This document shows positions 27,274-36,761 of a stretch of DNA of 64,000 nt, piece after piece; position 1 is the stretch's first letter; each line of letters begins with the position of its first letter. The DNA is from Magnetofaba australis IT-1. Lineage in GTDB: Bacteria > Pseudomonadota > Magnetococcia > Magnetococcales > Magnetococcaceae. Location of the stretch: the NCBI RefSeq assembly GCF_002109495.1, contig NZ_LVJN01000015.1, positions 62,001 through 126,000 of the forward strand, given 5' to 3'. The position numbers and the translations under genes are program-made. The notes beneath the pieces are model-generated. The model was given only the letters and a program-made list of their open reading frames with translations, did no database searches and was not told the origin of the DNA.

Positions 27274-28590
27274 ATGCGCATCACGCTTATTGGCGCCGGA
27301 TATGTGGGACTGGTCTCCGGCGCGTGCTTCTCCGAGTTCGGTGTTGACGTCACCTGTGTGGATCTTGACCAAGGCAAGATCGACGGCCTCAACAACGGCA
27401 AGATCCCCATCTACGAACCGGGCCTGGATCAACTGGTGATCCGCAACCATCAGGCTGGCCGCCTGCACTTCACCACCGACACCGCCGCCGCCGTCAAGCA
27501 GAGCGACGTGGTGTTCATTGCGGTGGGCACCCCCGAACGGCGCGGCGACGGCGCAGCGGATTTGAGCTACGTGTTCGACGCCGCCAAGACCGTGGCGCGC
27601 AACATGGACGGCTTCACCGTGGTGGTGACCAAATCCACCGTGCCGGTGGGCACCGGCGCGCGGGTGGCGGAGATCATCCGTCAGGAGAATCCCGACGCGG
27701 ACTTCGCCATGGCCTCCAACCCCGAATTCCTGCGCGAAGGCTCCGCCATCGAGGACTTCATGCGTCCGGACCGGGTGGTGATCGGTTGTGAGAACGAAAA
27801 GGCGCGCGCCATTCTCAAGGAGCTGTATCGCCCCTTGTATCTGATCGAAACGCCGATTCTGTTCACCAACATCCCCACCGCCGAGCTGACCAAGTACGCC
27901 GCCAACGCGTTCCTGGCCACCAAAATCATGTTCATCAACCAGATCGCCAATCTGTGTGAGGCGGTGGGCGCGGATGTGCATCACGTCTCCAAAGGGATGG
28001 GGCTGGATCGTCGCATCGGCGGCAAGTTCTTGCACCCCGGTCCCGGTTACGGCGGCTCCTGCTTCCCCAAAGACACCGCCGCTCTGGCCAGCACCGCCCG
28101 CGAGCATGGCGAATCCATCTCCATTGTGGAGAACGTTATCGAAGCCAACCGTTGGCAGAAGCAGCGCATGACCACCAAGGTGCGCACCGCCCTGGACAAC
28201 CAGGTGCGCGGCGTCACCATCGGCGTGCTGGGGCTGACCTTCAAGCCCAACACCGATGATATGCGCGACTCGGCGGCGCTGACCATTCTGCCCGCCCTCA
28301 TCGCCGACGGCGCCACGGTGCGCGCGTACGACCCCGAGGGGATGGAAGAGGCCAAGGAGAAGATGCCGGATCTGGTCTACTGCCAGGACGCCTATGAGGC
28401 GTGCCAGGGGGTGGACGTGGTGATCATCCTCACCGAGTGGAACCAGTTCCGCAATCTCGACCTCAAGCGCATTCAGGCGGGCATGAAAGCGCGCCCCGAT
28501 GGCCGCTATCTGTTCTGCGACTTCCGCAACATCTACGAGCCGCCGACCATGGTGGCGGCGGGCTTCCACTACGTGGGCGTCGGTCGCTGA
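27274..28590 (+). CDS. ugd: UDP-glucose 6-dehydrogenase
   Basis: 438 aa. Oxidises UDP-glucose to UDP-glucuronate with two NAD+. N-terminal Rossmann fold ITLIGAGYVGLVSGACFSE, then SNPEFLREGSA, the family motif with catalytic Cys GPGYGGSCFPKDTAAL and C-terminal GLTFKPNTDDMRDS. Length is normal. The substrate is supplied by galU 144 bp upstream. The stop codon overlaps the start of the phosphohexomutase gene (TGATG), showing coupled translation. Confidence 0.97.
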   Translation: MRITLIGAGYVGLVSGACFSEFGVDVTCVDLDQGKIDGLNNGKIPIYEPGLDQLVIRNHQAGRLHFTTDTAAAVKQSDVVFIAVGTPERRGDGAADLSYVFDAAKTVARNMDGFTVVVTKSTVPVGTGARVAEIIRQENPDADFAMASNPEFLREGSAIEDFMRPDRVVIGCENEKARAILKELYRPLYLIETPILFTNIPTAELTKYAANAFLATKIMFINQIANLCEAVGADVHHVSKGMGLDRRIGGKFLHPGPGYGGSCFPKDTAALASTAREHGESISIVENVIEANRWQKQRMTTKVRTALDNQVRGVTIGVLGLTFKPNTDDMRDSAALTILPALIADGATVRAYDPEGMEEAKEKMPDLVYCQDAYEACQGVDVVIILTEWNQFRNLDLKRIQAGMKARPDGRYLFCDFRNIYEPPTMVAAGFHYVGVGR

Positions 28591-29993
28591 TGAACGCGCC
28601 GGATCACATCTTCCGCGCCTATGACATCCGCGGCGTGGCGGATGAGACGGAACTCTCCGAGCCGCTGGCCGAGAAGTTGGGGCTGGCGTTCGCCGCCGAG
28701 ACCCGGCGACTGAGCGACAAAGCGGGCGAGCCGCCCATCATCGCCGTGGGGCGGGATGGGCGCCTCTCTTCGCCCGGTTTGGCGGCGGCGTTGTGTCGGG
28801 GAATCCAACAATCCGGCGCCAAAGTGCTGGACGTGGGGCTGGTCCCCACGCCTGCGCTCTATTTTGCCGTGCCGCATCTGCAGTGCGATGCCGGCATTAT
28901 GGTGACCGGGAGTCATAATCCTGGTCATTACAACGGCTTGAAAATGACCGTGGCGGGGCGTCCCTTCTTCGGCGACGACATCCAGCGGTTGAAAAAACGC
29001 GCCAACAGCGGCGATCTGCCCACCGCCCCCGGCGGCATGGCGCTGCAACGCCCCATCATCGATGATTATGTGGCGCGTCTGGCGGCGGATCACGAGCCCG
29101 GACGTAAGCTCAAAATCGTCATCGATTGCGGCAATGGCGTCTCCGGCGCGGCGGCGCAACCGCTGCTCAACGCCCTGCAGGGGATCAGCGGCGAGGTGCT
29201 GTTTCCGGAGATCGACGGCTCCTTCCCCAACCATCATCCCGATCCCACCCATCCGGAGAATCTGGTGGATCTGCGCAATCGCATGTTGCAGATTGGCGCG
29301 GATTTGGGCATTGCCTTCGATGGCGACGCCGATCGCATTGGCGTGCTGGATGAGACTGGCCGCGTGCTCTGGGGCGATCGGCTGATGGTGCTGTTCTCGC
29401 GGGAGATTCTGTCGCGTCACCCGGGTGCGGCGATTCTGGGTGATGTGAAGTGTTCCGACGTGATGTTCGACGCCATCAATGCGGCGGGCGGGCAGGCGGT
29501 GATGTGGAAGACCGGCCATTCGCTGGTGAAGACCAAAATGCGCGAGACTGGCGCGCTGCTGGCTGGGGAGATGAGCGGCCATCTCTTCTTTGCCGACCGC
29601 TATTACGGCTATGATGACGCCCTCTACGCCATGGTGCGTCTGCTGAATATCGCCGCCGCCACCGATCAGCCGCTGTCGGCGCTATTGGCGGATTTACCGG
29701 AGGTGTTCGCCACCCCGGAGCTGCGCATTGATTGCGATGACGCGCGCAAGTTCGCCGTGATGGAGAGCCTGAAGGCGCAGGCGGCGCATTTGGGCGACCA
29801 TCGGGTGGATATCGACGGGCTGCGGGTGCACTACCGTGACGGCTGGTGGTTGATTCGGGTTTCCAATACGCAACCGGCTTTGGTGGCGCGGGTGGAGGCG
29901 CACAGTTTCGACCGTTTGCATGCGCTGGCCGATGAGCTCAATGGCCTGCTGAAACAGCAGGGTGTGGCGCTACCCAAGTGGGAATTGGCGTAA
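28590..29993 (+). CDS. Phosphomannomutase/phosphoglucomutase (AlgC-type)
   Basis: 467 aa. Interconverts hexose 6- and 1-phosphates. Family landmarks: FRAYDIRGVAD at the start, phosphoserine loop MVTGSHNPGHYNG, metal-binding DGDADRIGV, sugar-binding GEMSGHLFF and C-terminal phosphate-binding RVSNTQPALVARVEA. These favour the bifunctional PMM/PGM type over GlmM. Its start codon overlaps the ugd stop codon. It would supply glucose 1-phosphate to GalU and mannose 1-phosphate for GDP-mannose. Confidence 0.93.
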   Translation: MNAPDHIFRAYDIRGVADETELSEPLAEKLGLAFAAETRRLSDKAGEPPIIAVGRDGRLSSPGLAAALCRGIQQSGAKVLDVGLVPTPALYFAVPHLQCDAGIMVTGSHNPGHYNGLKMTVAGRPFFGDDIQRLKKRANSGDLPTAPGGMALQRPIIDDYVARLAADHEPGRKLKIVIDCGNGVSGAAAQPLLNALQGISGEVLFPEIDGSFPNHHPDPTHPENLVDLRNRMLQIGADLGIAFDGDADRIGVLDETGRVLWGDRLMVLFSREILSRHPGAAILGDVKCSDVMFDAINAAGGQAVMWKTGHSLVKTKMRETGALLAGEMSGHLFFADRYYGYDDALYAMVRLLNIAAATDQPLSALLADLPEVFATPELRIDCDDARKFAVMESLKAQAAHLGDHRVDIDGLRVHYRDGWWLIRVSNTQPALVARVEAHSFDRLHALADELNGLLKQQGVALPKWELA

Positions 29994-30102
29994 ATTCAGC
30001 CGTTACCGAATAACGCCAACATTCAGGTGTTGGAACGGCGATGAGCGCGTAGAGTGAGACAAGCGCACAAGGGTTCATGCGCTGCGCCGAAGCCAACTCA
30101 CC

Positions 30103-30200
30103 GAGGTCCAGGAGGGCGTCCCTCCTGGCGGGTCCAGGGCGGCGCCCTGGCGGGTTGAGGGCAGCGCCCTCATGGGGTTTGGGGCGAAGCCCCAATATCT
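30103..30200. repeat. Intergenic multi-hairpin repeat, copy 5
   Basis: Four hairpins: CCAGGAGGG/CCCTCCTGG, CCAGGGC/GCCCTGG, TTGAGGGC/GCCCTCAT and TTGGGGC/GCCCCAA, spaced by CGGGT-type links and ending in the tail ATATCTTC. It fills most of the gap between the phosphohexomutase and pyrD genes and ends 35 bp before the pyrD start. Confidence 0.85.
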
Positions 30201-30234
30201 TCAATCTTCCAAATTTTGTCATAGAGTGCGCGTG

Positions 30235-31173
30235 ATGACCGAATCCGCCAATCCGCTGGCCGTAGAGATCGCTGGCATCGCCATGCGCACCCCGTTTGTG
30301 CTGCTCTCCGGCTGCGTCGCTTTCGCCGAAGAGCTCCTACAGATCGAGGGGTTCGATTTTAACGCCGTGGGCGCCATCTGCCTGAAGGGGACCACCCTGG
30401 AGGCGCGCAAGGGCAACGCCCCCCACCGTCTGGCGGAGACGCCGTGCGGCCTGCTCAACGCCATCGGCTTGCAGAACCCCGGCTCCCGCGTGGTGGTGGA
30501 GGAGATTCTGCCGCGTCTGACCGCGCAGATCGACACCCCACTTATCGCCAACATCTCCGGCGCTACGGTGGAGGAGTATGGCGAAGTGGCGCGGGTATTC
30601 GATAACAGCCCGGTCAAAGGGATCGAAATCAACATCTCCTGTCCCAATGTCAAAGAGGGCGGGGTGGCGTTCGGCTCCGACCCGGAGATGGCGGCGCGGG
30701 TGGTGGAGGTGGTGCGCGGCGCCACCAGCAAACCGCTCATCACCAAACTCTCGCCCAACGTCACCAGCATCGAAGCGGTGGCGCGGCGGGTGATCGAGGC
30801 GGGAACCGACGCGCTGTCGGTGATCAACACCCTGATGGGCATGGCCATCGACGTGAAAAGCCGCAAGCCGGTGTTGGGTAATATCCAGGGCGGGCTCTCC
30901 GGCCCGGCGGTGAAGCCGGTGGCGCTGCTCAAGGTGTGGCAGACCTACCAAGTGGCGCGGGAGAAGAATATTCCCATCATCGGCCAGGGCGGCTGCGAGA
31001 GCGCCGAGGATGTGTTGGCCTTCTTCCTCGCTGGGGCTTCGGCCACCGGGCTGTGCACCACGCTCTTCTCCGATCCGCTGGCGCCGCAGCGTCTGCTCAA
31101 GCAGACCCGCGAACTGCTGGCGGAACAGCAGGTGGCGCAAATCGCCGAACTCACCGGCGGACTGCGGGTTTGA
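30235..31173 (+). CDS. pyrD: Dihydroorotate dehydrogenase, class 1B catalytic subunit
   Basis: 312 aa. Oxidises dihydroorotate to orotate in pyrimidine synthesis; FMN enzyme of the cytosolic NAD+-linked type. The catalytic base is the Cys in IEINISCPNVKEGG, which marks class 1; class 2 enzymes use Ser. The substrate-binding NTLMGMAID segment and the FMN-binding GQGGCESAEDVLAFFLAG are present. Class 1B normally works with PyrK, which is not seen in this window. ATG 30235 is chosen; a GTG lies directly before it. The nuclease gene follows after 6 bp, so they are probably co-transcribed. Confidence 0.93.
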   Translation: MTESANPLAVEIAGIAMRTPFVLLSGCVAFAEELLQIEGFDFNAVGAICLKGTTLEARKGNAPHRLAETPCGLLNAIGLQNPGSRVVVEEILPRLTAQIDTPLIANISGATVEEYGEVARVFDNSPVKGIEINISCPNVKEGGVAFGSDPEMAARVVEVVRGATSKPLITKLSPNVTSIEAVARRVIEAGTDALSVINTLMGMAIDVKSRKPVLGNIQGGLSGPAVKPVALLKVWQTYQVAREKNIPIIGQGGCESAEDVLAFFLAGASATGLCTTLFSDPLAPQRLLKQTRELLAEQQVAQIAELTGGLRV

Positions 31174-31179
31174 GCGGCC

Positions 31180-31980
31180 ATGAAGCGTCGCCTGCAACCG
31201 GTTGTTGCGGCGCTCATCGCCTCTCTTCTGACGTTATCTCCTAACGCCATGGCCGCCTCTGCGGGCAAACCGTCGATGCCGGACCAGTCGGTGGTGGTCA
31301 AACAGGTGTGGGATGGCGACACCCTGCGCACCACGGATAACGTCAAAGTGCGTCTGCTGGGCATCGACACGCCGGAGTTGGGCGACGCCAAACGGGGCGA
31401 GGCGGCCGAGCCGTTTGGCGAGAGGGCCCGCGAGCGCGCCAAAGAGCTGGTTGAGGGGCAAGCCGTCACCCTGCATCATGGCGTGCGTAAGACCGATGAC
31501 TACAAGCGCCGCTTGGCCCATGTGATTCTCTCCGATGGGCGCAGTCTGGGCGAGATTCTGGTCGCCGAGGGGTTGGCGCTCACCTATGTGCGTTGGCCCG
31601 ACATCGCCCACGTCAAGCGCTTCATGAAGGCGGAGAAGCGCGCGCGCAAGAAGCGTCTGGGCGCGTGGAAGAGGGCCCACTGGCTCATCGATCATCTGCA
31701 GGCGCGCAAGCAGATCGGCGCGTTTCGCATCGTCACCGGGCGCATCCTCAGCGCCAATCGGGTCAACGACCGCATCTATCTCAATTTCGGTGAAGACTAT
31801 CGCAAGGATTTCACCATCCTCATCCGCAAACGGGATTGGAAGGCGCACTTCAAGCCTGCCGGGTGGAGTCTGAAGAAGCTCGAAGGCAAGATGGTCGAAG
31901 CGCGCGGGCGGTTGCTCAAAAAGGGCGGTCCGGCGCTGTGGGCCTCGCATCCGTTGCAGTTGACCTTTATTGAGAAGTAA
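31180..31980 (+). CDS. Secreted thermonuclease (SNase-like) family protein
   Basis: 266 aa. A signal peptide (MKRRLQPVVAALIASLLTLS, cleavage near AMAASA) leads a staphylococcal-nuclease fold: VWDGDTLRTTDNVKVRLLGIDTPELGD contains the calcium-binding Asp and the catalytic Arg, and EPFGERARERAKEL carries the catalytic Glu region; LAHVILSDGRSLGEILVAEGLA follows. The last about 95 residues (RIVTGRILSANRVNDRIYLNFG) look like an added OB-like module. Expected to cut DNA or RNA outside the cytoplasm. Follows pyrD by 6 bp. Confidence 0.88.
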   Translation: MKRRLQPVVAALIASLLTLSPNAMAASAGKPSMPDQSVVVKQVWDGDTLRTTDNVKVRLLGIDTPELGDAKRGEAAEPFGERARERAKELVEGQAVTLHHGVRKTDDYKRRLAHVILSDGRSLGEILVAEGLALTYVRWPDIAHVKRFMKAEKRARKKRLGAWKRAHWLIDHLQARKQIGAFRIVTGRILSANRVNDRIYLNFGEDYRKDFTILIRKRDWKAHFKPAGWSLKKLEGKMVEARGRLLKKGGPALWASHPLQLTFIEK

Positions 31981-32004
31981 GTTCACGATTTTTGGCTGAT
32001 GTTA

Positions 32005-32105
32005 AGAGACTGGGGCTTTGCCCCAGATCCCACCAGGGCTTTGCCCTGGACCCACGAGGGCTCTGCCCTCGACCCGGCAGGGGAATCATTCCCCTGCACC
32101 CCCGT
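32005..32105. repeat. Intergenic multi-hairpin repeat, copy 6 (reverse orientation)
   Basis: Hairpins CTGGGGC/GCCCCAG, CCAGGGC/GCCCTGG, CGAGGGC/GCCCTCG and CAGGGGAAT/ATTCCCCTG separated by ACCC-type links. It is the same orientation and order as the copy at 2349. It starts 25 bp after the nuclease stop codon. Confidence 0.85.
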
Positions 32106-32148
32106 AGTTTTGCTCCGAGTTTGCATCAGGTTCTCTCGGGGTTCTGTG

Positions 32149-32625
32149 ATGCTGGGTTCGACAGAGATGACCACATCGATCTCCTCCTTGCCGGGGTATC
32201 TTCTTTTGGCCGCTGACCTCCACACCAGCGGCCAGCCCATGGGCGCCGATCTGCACGCCGCCGCCCAGGCCGGGGTGGCGGCGGTGATCAATCTGGCGCT
32301 GCCGGAGTCGATCCCCCATCTACCCGGCGAAGCGCAGATCGTCGCCGAGCTGGGTATGGACTATCACCCCATTCCGGTCCCTTTTGACGCCCCCGAAGCC
32401 GCCCATCTGCAACGCTTCTATCGCGTGATGCAGAGCTGCAAACGCCCGGTGCTGGTTCACTGCGCGCTCAATAAACGGGTCTCGGTGTTCACTGCCCTCT
32501 ACCGTTATCAGGTGATGGGCCTGCCATGGCCCGAGGCGTGCGCCCACATCGCCCAGATCTGGCGGCCCGACCCCATCTGGGAGGAGTTCATCGAAGAGTC
32601 GATCGGGCTTGCGTACCCCCCGTGA
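32149..32625 (+). CDS. DUF442-type protein-tyrosine-phosphatase-like protein
   Basis: 158 aa. The fold resembles small cysteine phosphatases of the DUF442/beta-lactamase-hydrolase-like group: YLLLAADLHTSGQPMGADL, AAVINLALPESIPHLPGE and the putative phosphate loop VHCALNKRVS (Cys followed by four residues and Arg, the spacing seen in DUF442). The catalytic loop Gly is replaced by Asn, so activity is uncertain. The start is ambiguous between ATG 32149 and ATG 32167; residues upstream come from the hairpin repeat and are not protein-like. Substrate unknown. Confidence 0.75.
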   Translation: MLGSTEMTTSISSLPGYLLLAADLHTSGQPMGADLHAAAQAGVAAVINLALPESIPHLPGEAQIVAELGMDYHPIPVPFDAPEAAHLQRFYRVMQSCKRPVLVHCALNKRVSVFTALYRYQVMGLPWPEACAHIAQIWRPDPIWEEFIEESIGLAYPP

Positions 32626-32730
32626 AGATTTCCTCTCCCACCTGCAAAAAGTGATGGCGAAACCCCGCGCAAAGGCGTAATGTGCGCGGCCAATGGAACT
32701 CCCCTCTCCCTGCCTGCAAGGCTGCCTGCC

Positions 32731-33528
32731 ATGACCATTCCCACCCTGCCTCAACGTGACCGCATTCCGGTGACGGCGCTCTATCTGGGCGAGCGTCTGG
32801 AGCATCGCGAGATGGAGCGCGAGGATACCGAACTGGGTTGGGGGCGTCACATGTTGCCGGTGGGCGAGGGCGGCTGCGCGGTGCTGTTCCGCTTCGGCGT
32901 GGTGGTGCTGTTCGGCGTGGAGGAGAGGGATGAAGCAGCTTTTCTCGAGCGTGTTCAACCGCTTTTGCGTAAATCGTTCGAAACCCCGTGGCGTGAGGAG
33001 ATGACGCTTGTAATCGGCGCGCTGGACCAGTTGGGGCCGTCCAGTTCGGTGCAACTGGCGGGCGGCGATGTGGCGCGCCTGGCGGTGGTGGCCGACGCCC
33101 TGGCCAAGAGCGTGGTGCTGGAGCGCTATGAGAGCGAGGTGGAGGACGCCTTCGAGCAGATCGAGCCCATGGCCGAGGCGCTGCGTCACGGCGGACGGGT
33201 GCGCGCGGGCAGTCGCGAGCTGTTACGCCACATTGGCGATGTGCTGCTGGCTGAACAGCGCACCGTGGGGCGCGCGGCGGTGAGCGAACGGCCCGATTCA
33301 CTGTGGGAGCATCCCGAATTGGAGCGGCTGCACCACGAGCTGGCCGAGGAGCTGGAGCTGCGCGAGCGCGATCATGCCCTGGAGCGCAAACTCTCCACCA
33401 TCTCCCATGCCTCAGAGCTGTTGCTGGAGTTGCAGCACACGCGCAGTTCGCTACGGGTGGAGTGGTACATCACCATTCTGATTGTGGTGGAGATCGGCCT
33501 GACGCTTTATGAGATGTGGTGGAAATAA
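32731..33528 (+). CDS. RMD1/RMND1 family (DUF155) membrane-anchored protein
   Basis: 265 aa from ATG 32731 (an ATG at 32680 with AAAGG upstream would add 17 residues). The body matches the DUF155 family, known from yeast Rmd1/Sif proteins and mitochondrial RMND1: GEGGCAVLFRFGVVVLFGV, then a helical region ending in RKLSTISHASELLLELQHTRSSLRVEWYI-like sequence (positions about 220-250), followed by one transmembrane helix (ITILIVVEIGLTLYEMWW) at the extreme C-terminus. Bacterial members are poorly studied; eukaryotic ones act in mitochondrial translation and meiosis. No operon partner is evident. Confidence 0.82.
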   Translation: MTIPTLPQRDRIPVTALYLGERLEHREMEREDTELGWGRHMLPVGEGGCAVLFRFGVVVLFGVEERDEAAFLERVQPLLRKSFETPWREEMTLVIGALDQLGPSSSVQLAGGDVARLAVVADALAKSVVLERYESEVEDAFEQIEPMAEALRHGGRVRAGSRELLRHIGDVLLAEQRTVGRAAVSERPDSLWEHPELERLHHELAEELELRERDHALERKLSTISHASELLLELQHTRSSLRVEWYITILIVVEIGLTLYEMWWK

Positions 33529-33672
33529 AGCGCGCGCGTTTCTATAACGGCGGGGCAGGTTGACTCGATACACGTGGGTTGATAGCTTCTGTGACGATTT
33601 TCAATTCAGTCTGCGGCTTTTGCTCCATTCTCAGGCGGGCGGGTAGCGACGGTTTCGCGCCAGTTCATCAGA

Positions 33673-35424
33673 GTGCGCGCTCTCTCCCAGGTTGCCGATT
33701 CAGGTGACGACGCTCAAGTTGCGCCACAGGGGATAATTCAAGTGATTCAAGCTCTGCGCGGATTGGTGATCAGCCTCTTTCTGGCGACTCTGGTAACGTT
33801 TGTCGCCTATAAAATCGTTACGCCGTGGAATCTTCATATCGCGCAGGATACGTGGTTCTATACCGATGTTCAGCACGTGCTCAACGATGAGCATGCAGGC
33901 TGGTTCGAAAAGTATGTTGACCCGTTCTATACGGCGCGGATTCTGACTTTTCCGGAGCCGGACAATGCGCGTCCGGTTTTTGTTGTCCTGGTGCGCGCCT
34001 GGAGCGAGTTGTATGCATCGCTGTTTGACGTGGATGTTTTCCCGGATCGGGACGCCTATTTCAGCGGAATCTTTTTCAGCTTCTGGCTGATGTTTCTCAC
34101 CATCTGCTACTTGGGCTATCGGGGCGGAAATCTCACCATCGGCATTGTCGCCGCCACCCTCTCCGTGGTCAGCCCCTGGGCGCTGATCTATCTGTACTAT
34201 CCAAGCTATACGCCGATATCGATTTTTCTGTTTACAGTCGGTATTTTATTTATTCTCAGGCGCACGCTCCCCAGTTACTTCCTGGCGGGCGTCATGTTCT
34301 GGATGACCATTCTGGTCAACTCCTCGCACATCGTCTTTATCGCCGCCGCGGGCTGCTTGATTCTCTATTACGAATTCTCCAACAAACGGCGCTTGATCTA
34401 TGCCGGGTTGTCCTGCTTTGCCGGTTTCATCCTGCCGTTTCTGCCGTTTGATCTCTATCGCGTGCTGTTTTGTGAAAACAAGGATCTGTTGGATGGGCCG
34501 TTGTTCACGTTGGCCAAATACTACCGACGCTCCATTCTGCATAATAAATTCGGCTCAGTCGTCACGCCTTACTATACGTTCTATTTATGGACCCTGCTGA
34601 AGTACGCGTCCTGGACGGCGTGGGCCTTCGTTACAGGCGGCTTGGCGTATGCTTTGACGGCGCTGGCGCGCAGAAAGCTGGGGGAGAGAACATTCGATCT
34701 TCCCAAGGCGCTGCTATTGGTCAGCTTTGTCGGGATCTTCCTGATCGAAGTTCGTCACAGCGTCCAGTTTCCGCGTTCGTACTATATCGTCTACCCGATG
34801 ATTTTGTTGGGGCTACTGCTGATTCTTCAGCAGAAATTCGGCGCCAAACGCTATTTCCCCCATTTTTTGGCGGCCTTGATGGCGATCCATCTGGTCGAAG
34901 CCGGGGTGCGAATCCAGGAGCAACATACGGCGTTCCACCAATTTTCTCAGGATATGCAGGAGTTGACCGCGCCGGATGAGATGGTCGCCATGCTCGATCA
35001 AGATCTGTATGGCCATTACGAGCTTCTGCAACAGGTCCTGGAAGATGACTATCTCAAGCCGACCGATCTGGTGGATCCGCTCAGGCATTCCAATAACATT
35101 CAGAAATTCATCTTTCTTGACTCTCTGGATGAACTGGCTGACTTGCGCGAGGTGCGTTACTTTCTGACCGGGCCGCGGGTCATGAATAAATTGGCCGGGA
35201 CCATTGAGGATGTGGATAAACTGATCGCCGACTTCAATGCGCGGCAGAACCGTGTGCGTCTGGTCCTTGCGCATGAGTCGCCCTATTTTGAGATCTACCC
35301 GCTCTATCTGTTTGAAGATGAGATGCAGCAATATCGCATGCTACAGAAAAAGTTGTGGGGACCGGACGCCTATAAGGGCAAGGCTGGCGCGGTCTCCATC
35401 TGGCGGATTGAACATCTACAGTAG
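33673..35424 (+). CDS. Multi-spanning membrane protein, possibly GT-C glycosyltransferase-like
   Basis: About 583 aa from GTG 33673; the start is uncertain and a later GTG near 33741 is possible. About ten hydrophobic helices fill residues 25-420, followed by a soluble C-terminal domain of about 160 residues. The acidic first periplasmic loop (AQDTWFYTDVQHVLND) and overall plan recall GT-C glycosyltransferases, but no conserved active-site signature is certain. Base composition is clearly more AT-rich than its neighbours, which suggests transfer. Its 3' end overlaps the convergent vsr gene by 9 bp. Confidence 0.6.
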   Translation: MRALSQVADSGDDAQVAPQGIIQVIQALRGLVISLFLATLVTFVAYKIVTPWNLHIAQDTWFYTDVQHVLNDEHAGWFEKYVDPFYTARILTFPEPDNARPVFVVLVRAWSELYASLFDVDVFPDRDAYFSGIFFSFWLMFLTICYLGYRGGNLTIGIVAATLSVVSPWALIYLYYPSYTPISIFLFTVGILFILRRTLPSYFLAGVMFWMTILVNSSHIVFIAAAGCLILYYEFSNKRRLIYAGLSCFAGFILPFLPFDLYRVLFCENKDLLDGPLFTLAKYYRRSILHNKFGSVVTPYYTFYLWTLLKYASWTAWAFVTGGLAYALTALARRKLGERTFDLPKALLLVSFVGIFLIEVRHSVQFPRSYYIVYPMILLGLLLILQQKFGAKRYFPHFLAALMAIHLVEAGVRIQEQHTAFHQFSQDMQELTAPDEMVAMLDQDLYGHYELLQQVLEDDYLKPTDLVDPLRHSNNIQKFIFLDSLDELADLREVRYFLTGPRVMNKLAGTIEDVDKLIADFNARQNRVRLVLAHESPYFEIYPLYLFEDEMQQYRMLQKKLWGPDAYKGKAGAVSIWRIEHLQ

Positions 35425-35838
35425 TTTTGTCAGCGACTTGTCCGCCGCCAGGAAAGCGGCAAGACGCGCCGTCAGTTGAGTCTCCGCTTTCAGTTCACAC
35501 TCCCACACCACCAGCACGCGCCAGCCCATGGCGTCATATTCGGCCAGATGCCGCGCATCGCGGGCGATGTTGCCGCCAATCTTCTGTTGCCAATATTCGC
35601 GGTTCTCCTTGGGTATGCGCGCGCCGCGTTTGCAGCTGTGGCCATGCCAGAAACAGCCATGCATGAAGATCGCCCATTTGCGCGCGGCGTTGGATAGATC
35701 CGGCTTGCCGGGCAGACCTTTGCGATGTAGGCGATAGCGTACGCCTAAGCCATGCACGAGGCGGCGGAGCTGAATCTCCGGCTTGGTGTTCTTGCCGCGC
35801 ACCGCGCGCATGGTCGCGCTGCGCGTCGGAGTGGTCAT
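35416..35838 (-). CDS. vsr: Very short patch repair endonuclease
   Basis: 140 aa. Nicks DNA 5' of the T in T:G mismatches made by deamination of 5-methylcytosine. Signatures: TRSATMRAVRGKNTKPE near the start, the catalytic Asp region LPGKPDL, AIFMHGCFWHGHSC with the zinc/active-site His residues, and GWRVLVVWECEL. Last gene of a minus-strand set methylase, DUF4928-like protein, vsr in which each start overlaps the previous stop by 4 bp. This partner makes sense because the adjacent methylase is a cytosine-C5 enzyme. Confidence 0.93.
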   Translation of the reverse strand: MTTPTRSATMRAVRGKNTKPEIQLRRLVHGLGVRYRLHRKGLPGKPDLSNAARKWAIFMHGCFWHGHSCKRGARIPKENREYWQQKIGGNIARDARHLAEYDAMGWRVLVVWECELKAETQLTARLAAFLAADKSLTKLL

Positions 35839-36761
35839 GCGACGTCGATCTTGAGGCTGGGGTCGGTCTCCACGGCGTCGATGATGGCGTTATAGCGTGA
35901 TGCGATTTGGGTCACGGAGGCGGCGGCGCTGGCGGCGTTGAAACCGCTGAGTAGGGTGACGCAGATGGCGCAGAACTGCTCGATGTCCCAGATATCCAGA
36001 CGTTGGCGCAGGGCGGCGTTGTCGGCCAACCCCTCGGCCAGGGCGAGCTTCTCCGGCAGGGTGATGAGTAGCGGGCGCAATCCGGCGTCGCAATTCTCCC
36101 GACAACGCGCCATCACCGCTTCGGAGGGGGTGGTGGTGACATGGATGGCGATGCCGCCGATGAGAAAATCCCCGGCGCGCCCGCTCTGGGCGTCAGAGGT
36201 GGAGAAGCTGTGGTGATGCAAACTTTCAGGATCGGGCAGGTGGCTGGCGATAATGGCGCCAGTGAGGTGTTGCAGCACCGCGCCCAGATAGTGGGTTCCG
36301 CCGCTCTCTTTCTGCCGCGCGCGGGCTTGCTCCAATAGCCCAGCGACCCAGGCGCGCAGGCTCTGGGCCGGGTCCATGCGCAGTTTGAACGGTTTGCCGG
36401 CAAAGAACTCCCGCACCCGTGCGATCCAAAACGCCTCCACCGCGTCCAGGTCCGGTGCGGGCAGGCTGTTGAGAAACTGCACGTAGTCGAGCATGCGTCC
36501 CAGGCTGCCGCGACTGGTGCGCCCGCCCTCCGCAGCCAACACGCGGGTGATGTCGTGACGCGCCAGAATCGCCTGCACCGCGCCGCGTCCCAATCCCAAC
36601 ACCTGTCCGCCGCCGTCGGTTTTCAGGGCCTCGGGATCCAATGGCAGGCCCAGTTTGCGCGCGTGCTGGGTCACCACCAGCGCCAGCGCCAGCGGCCCCT
36701 TGCCGCGAAAGCGCTTCTCCTGGGCGAATTGGGTCAGAGCGGCGTGCAGGGCGTCGCTCAT
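35835..36761 (-). CDS. DUF4928-like protein, putative type II restriction endonuclease
   Basis: 308 aa. No confident catalytic motif, but size, position between a cytosine methylase and vsr, and the segment GDFLIGGIAIHVTTTPSEAV resemble the DUF4928 group found beside Dcm-type methylases. This segment has a plausible Asp of a nuclease core but no typical E-x-K. Ribosome start and stop overlap both neighbours by 4 bp (ATGA type). By position it is the restriction partner of the methylase; this is inference from context. Confidence 0.6.
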   Translation of the reverse strand: MSDALHAALTQFAQEKRFRGKGPLALALVVTQHARKLGLPLDPEALKTDGGGQVLGLGRGAVQAILARHDITRVLAAEGGRTSRGSLGRMLDYVQFLNSLPAPDLDAVEAFWIARVREFFAGKPFKLRMDPAQSLRAWVAGLLEQARARQKESGGTHYLGAVLQHLTGAIIASHLPDPESLHHHSFSTSDAQSGRAGDFLIGGIAIHVTTTPSEAVMARCRENCDAGLRPLLITLPEKLALAEGLADNAALRQRLDIWDIEQFCAICVTLLSGFNAASAAASVTQIASRYNAIIDAVETDPSLKIDVA

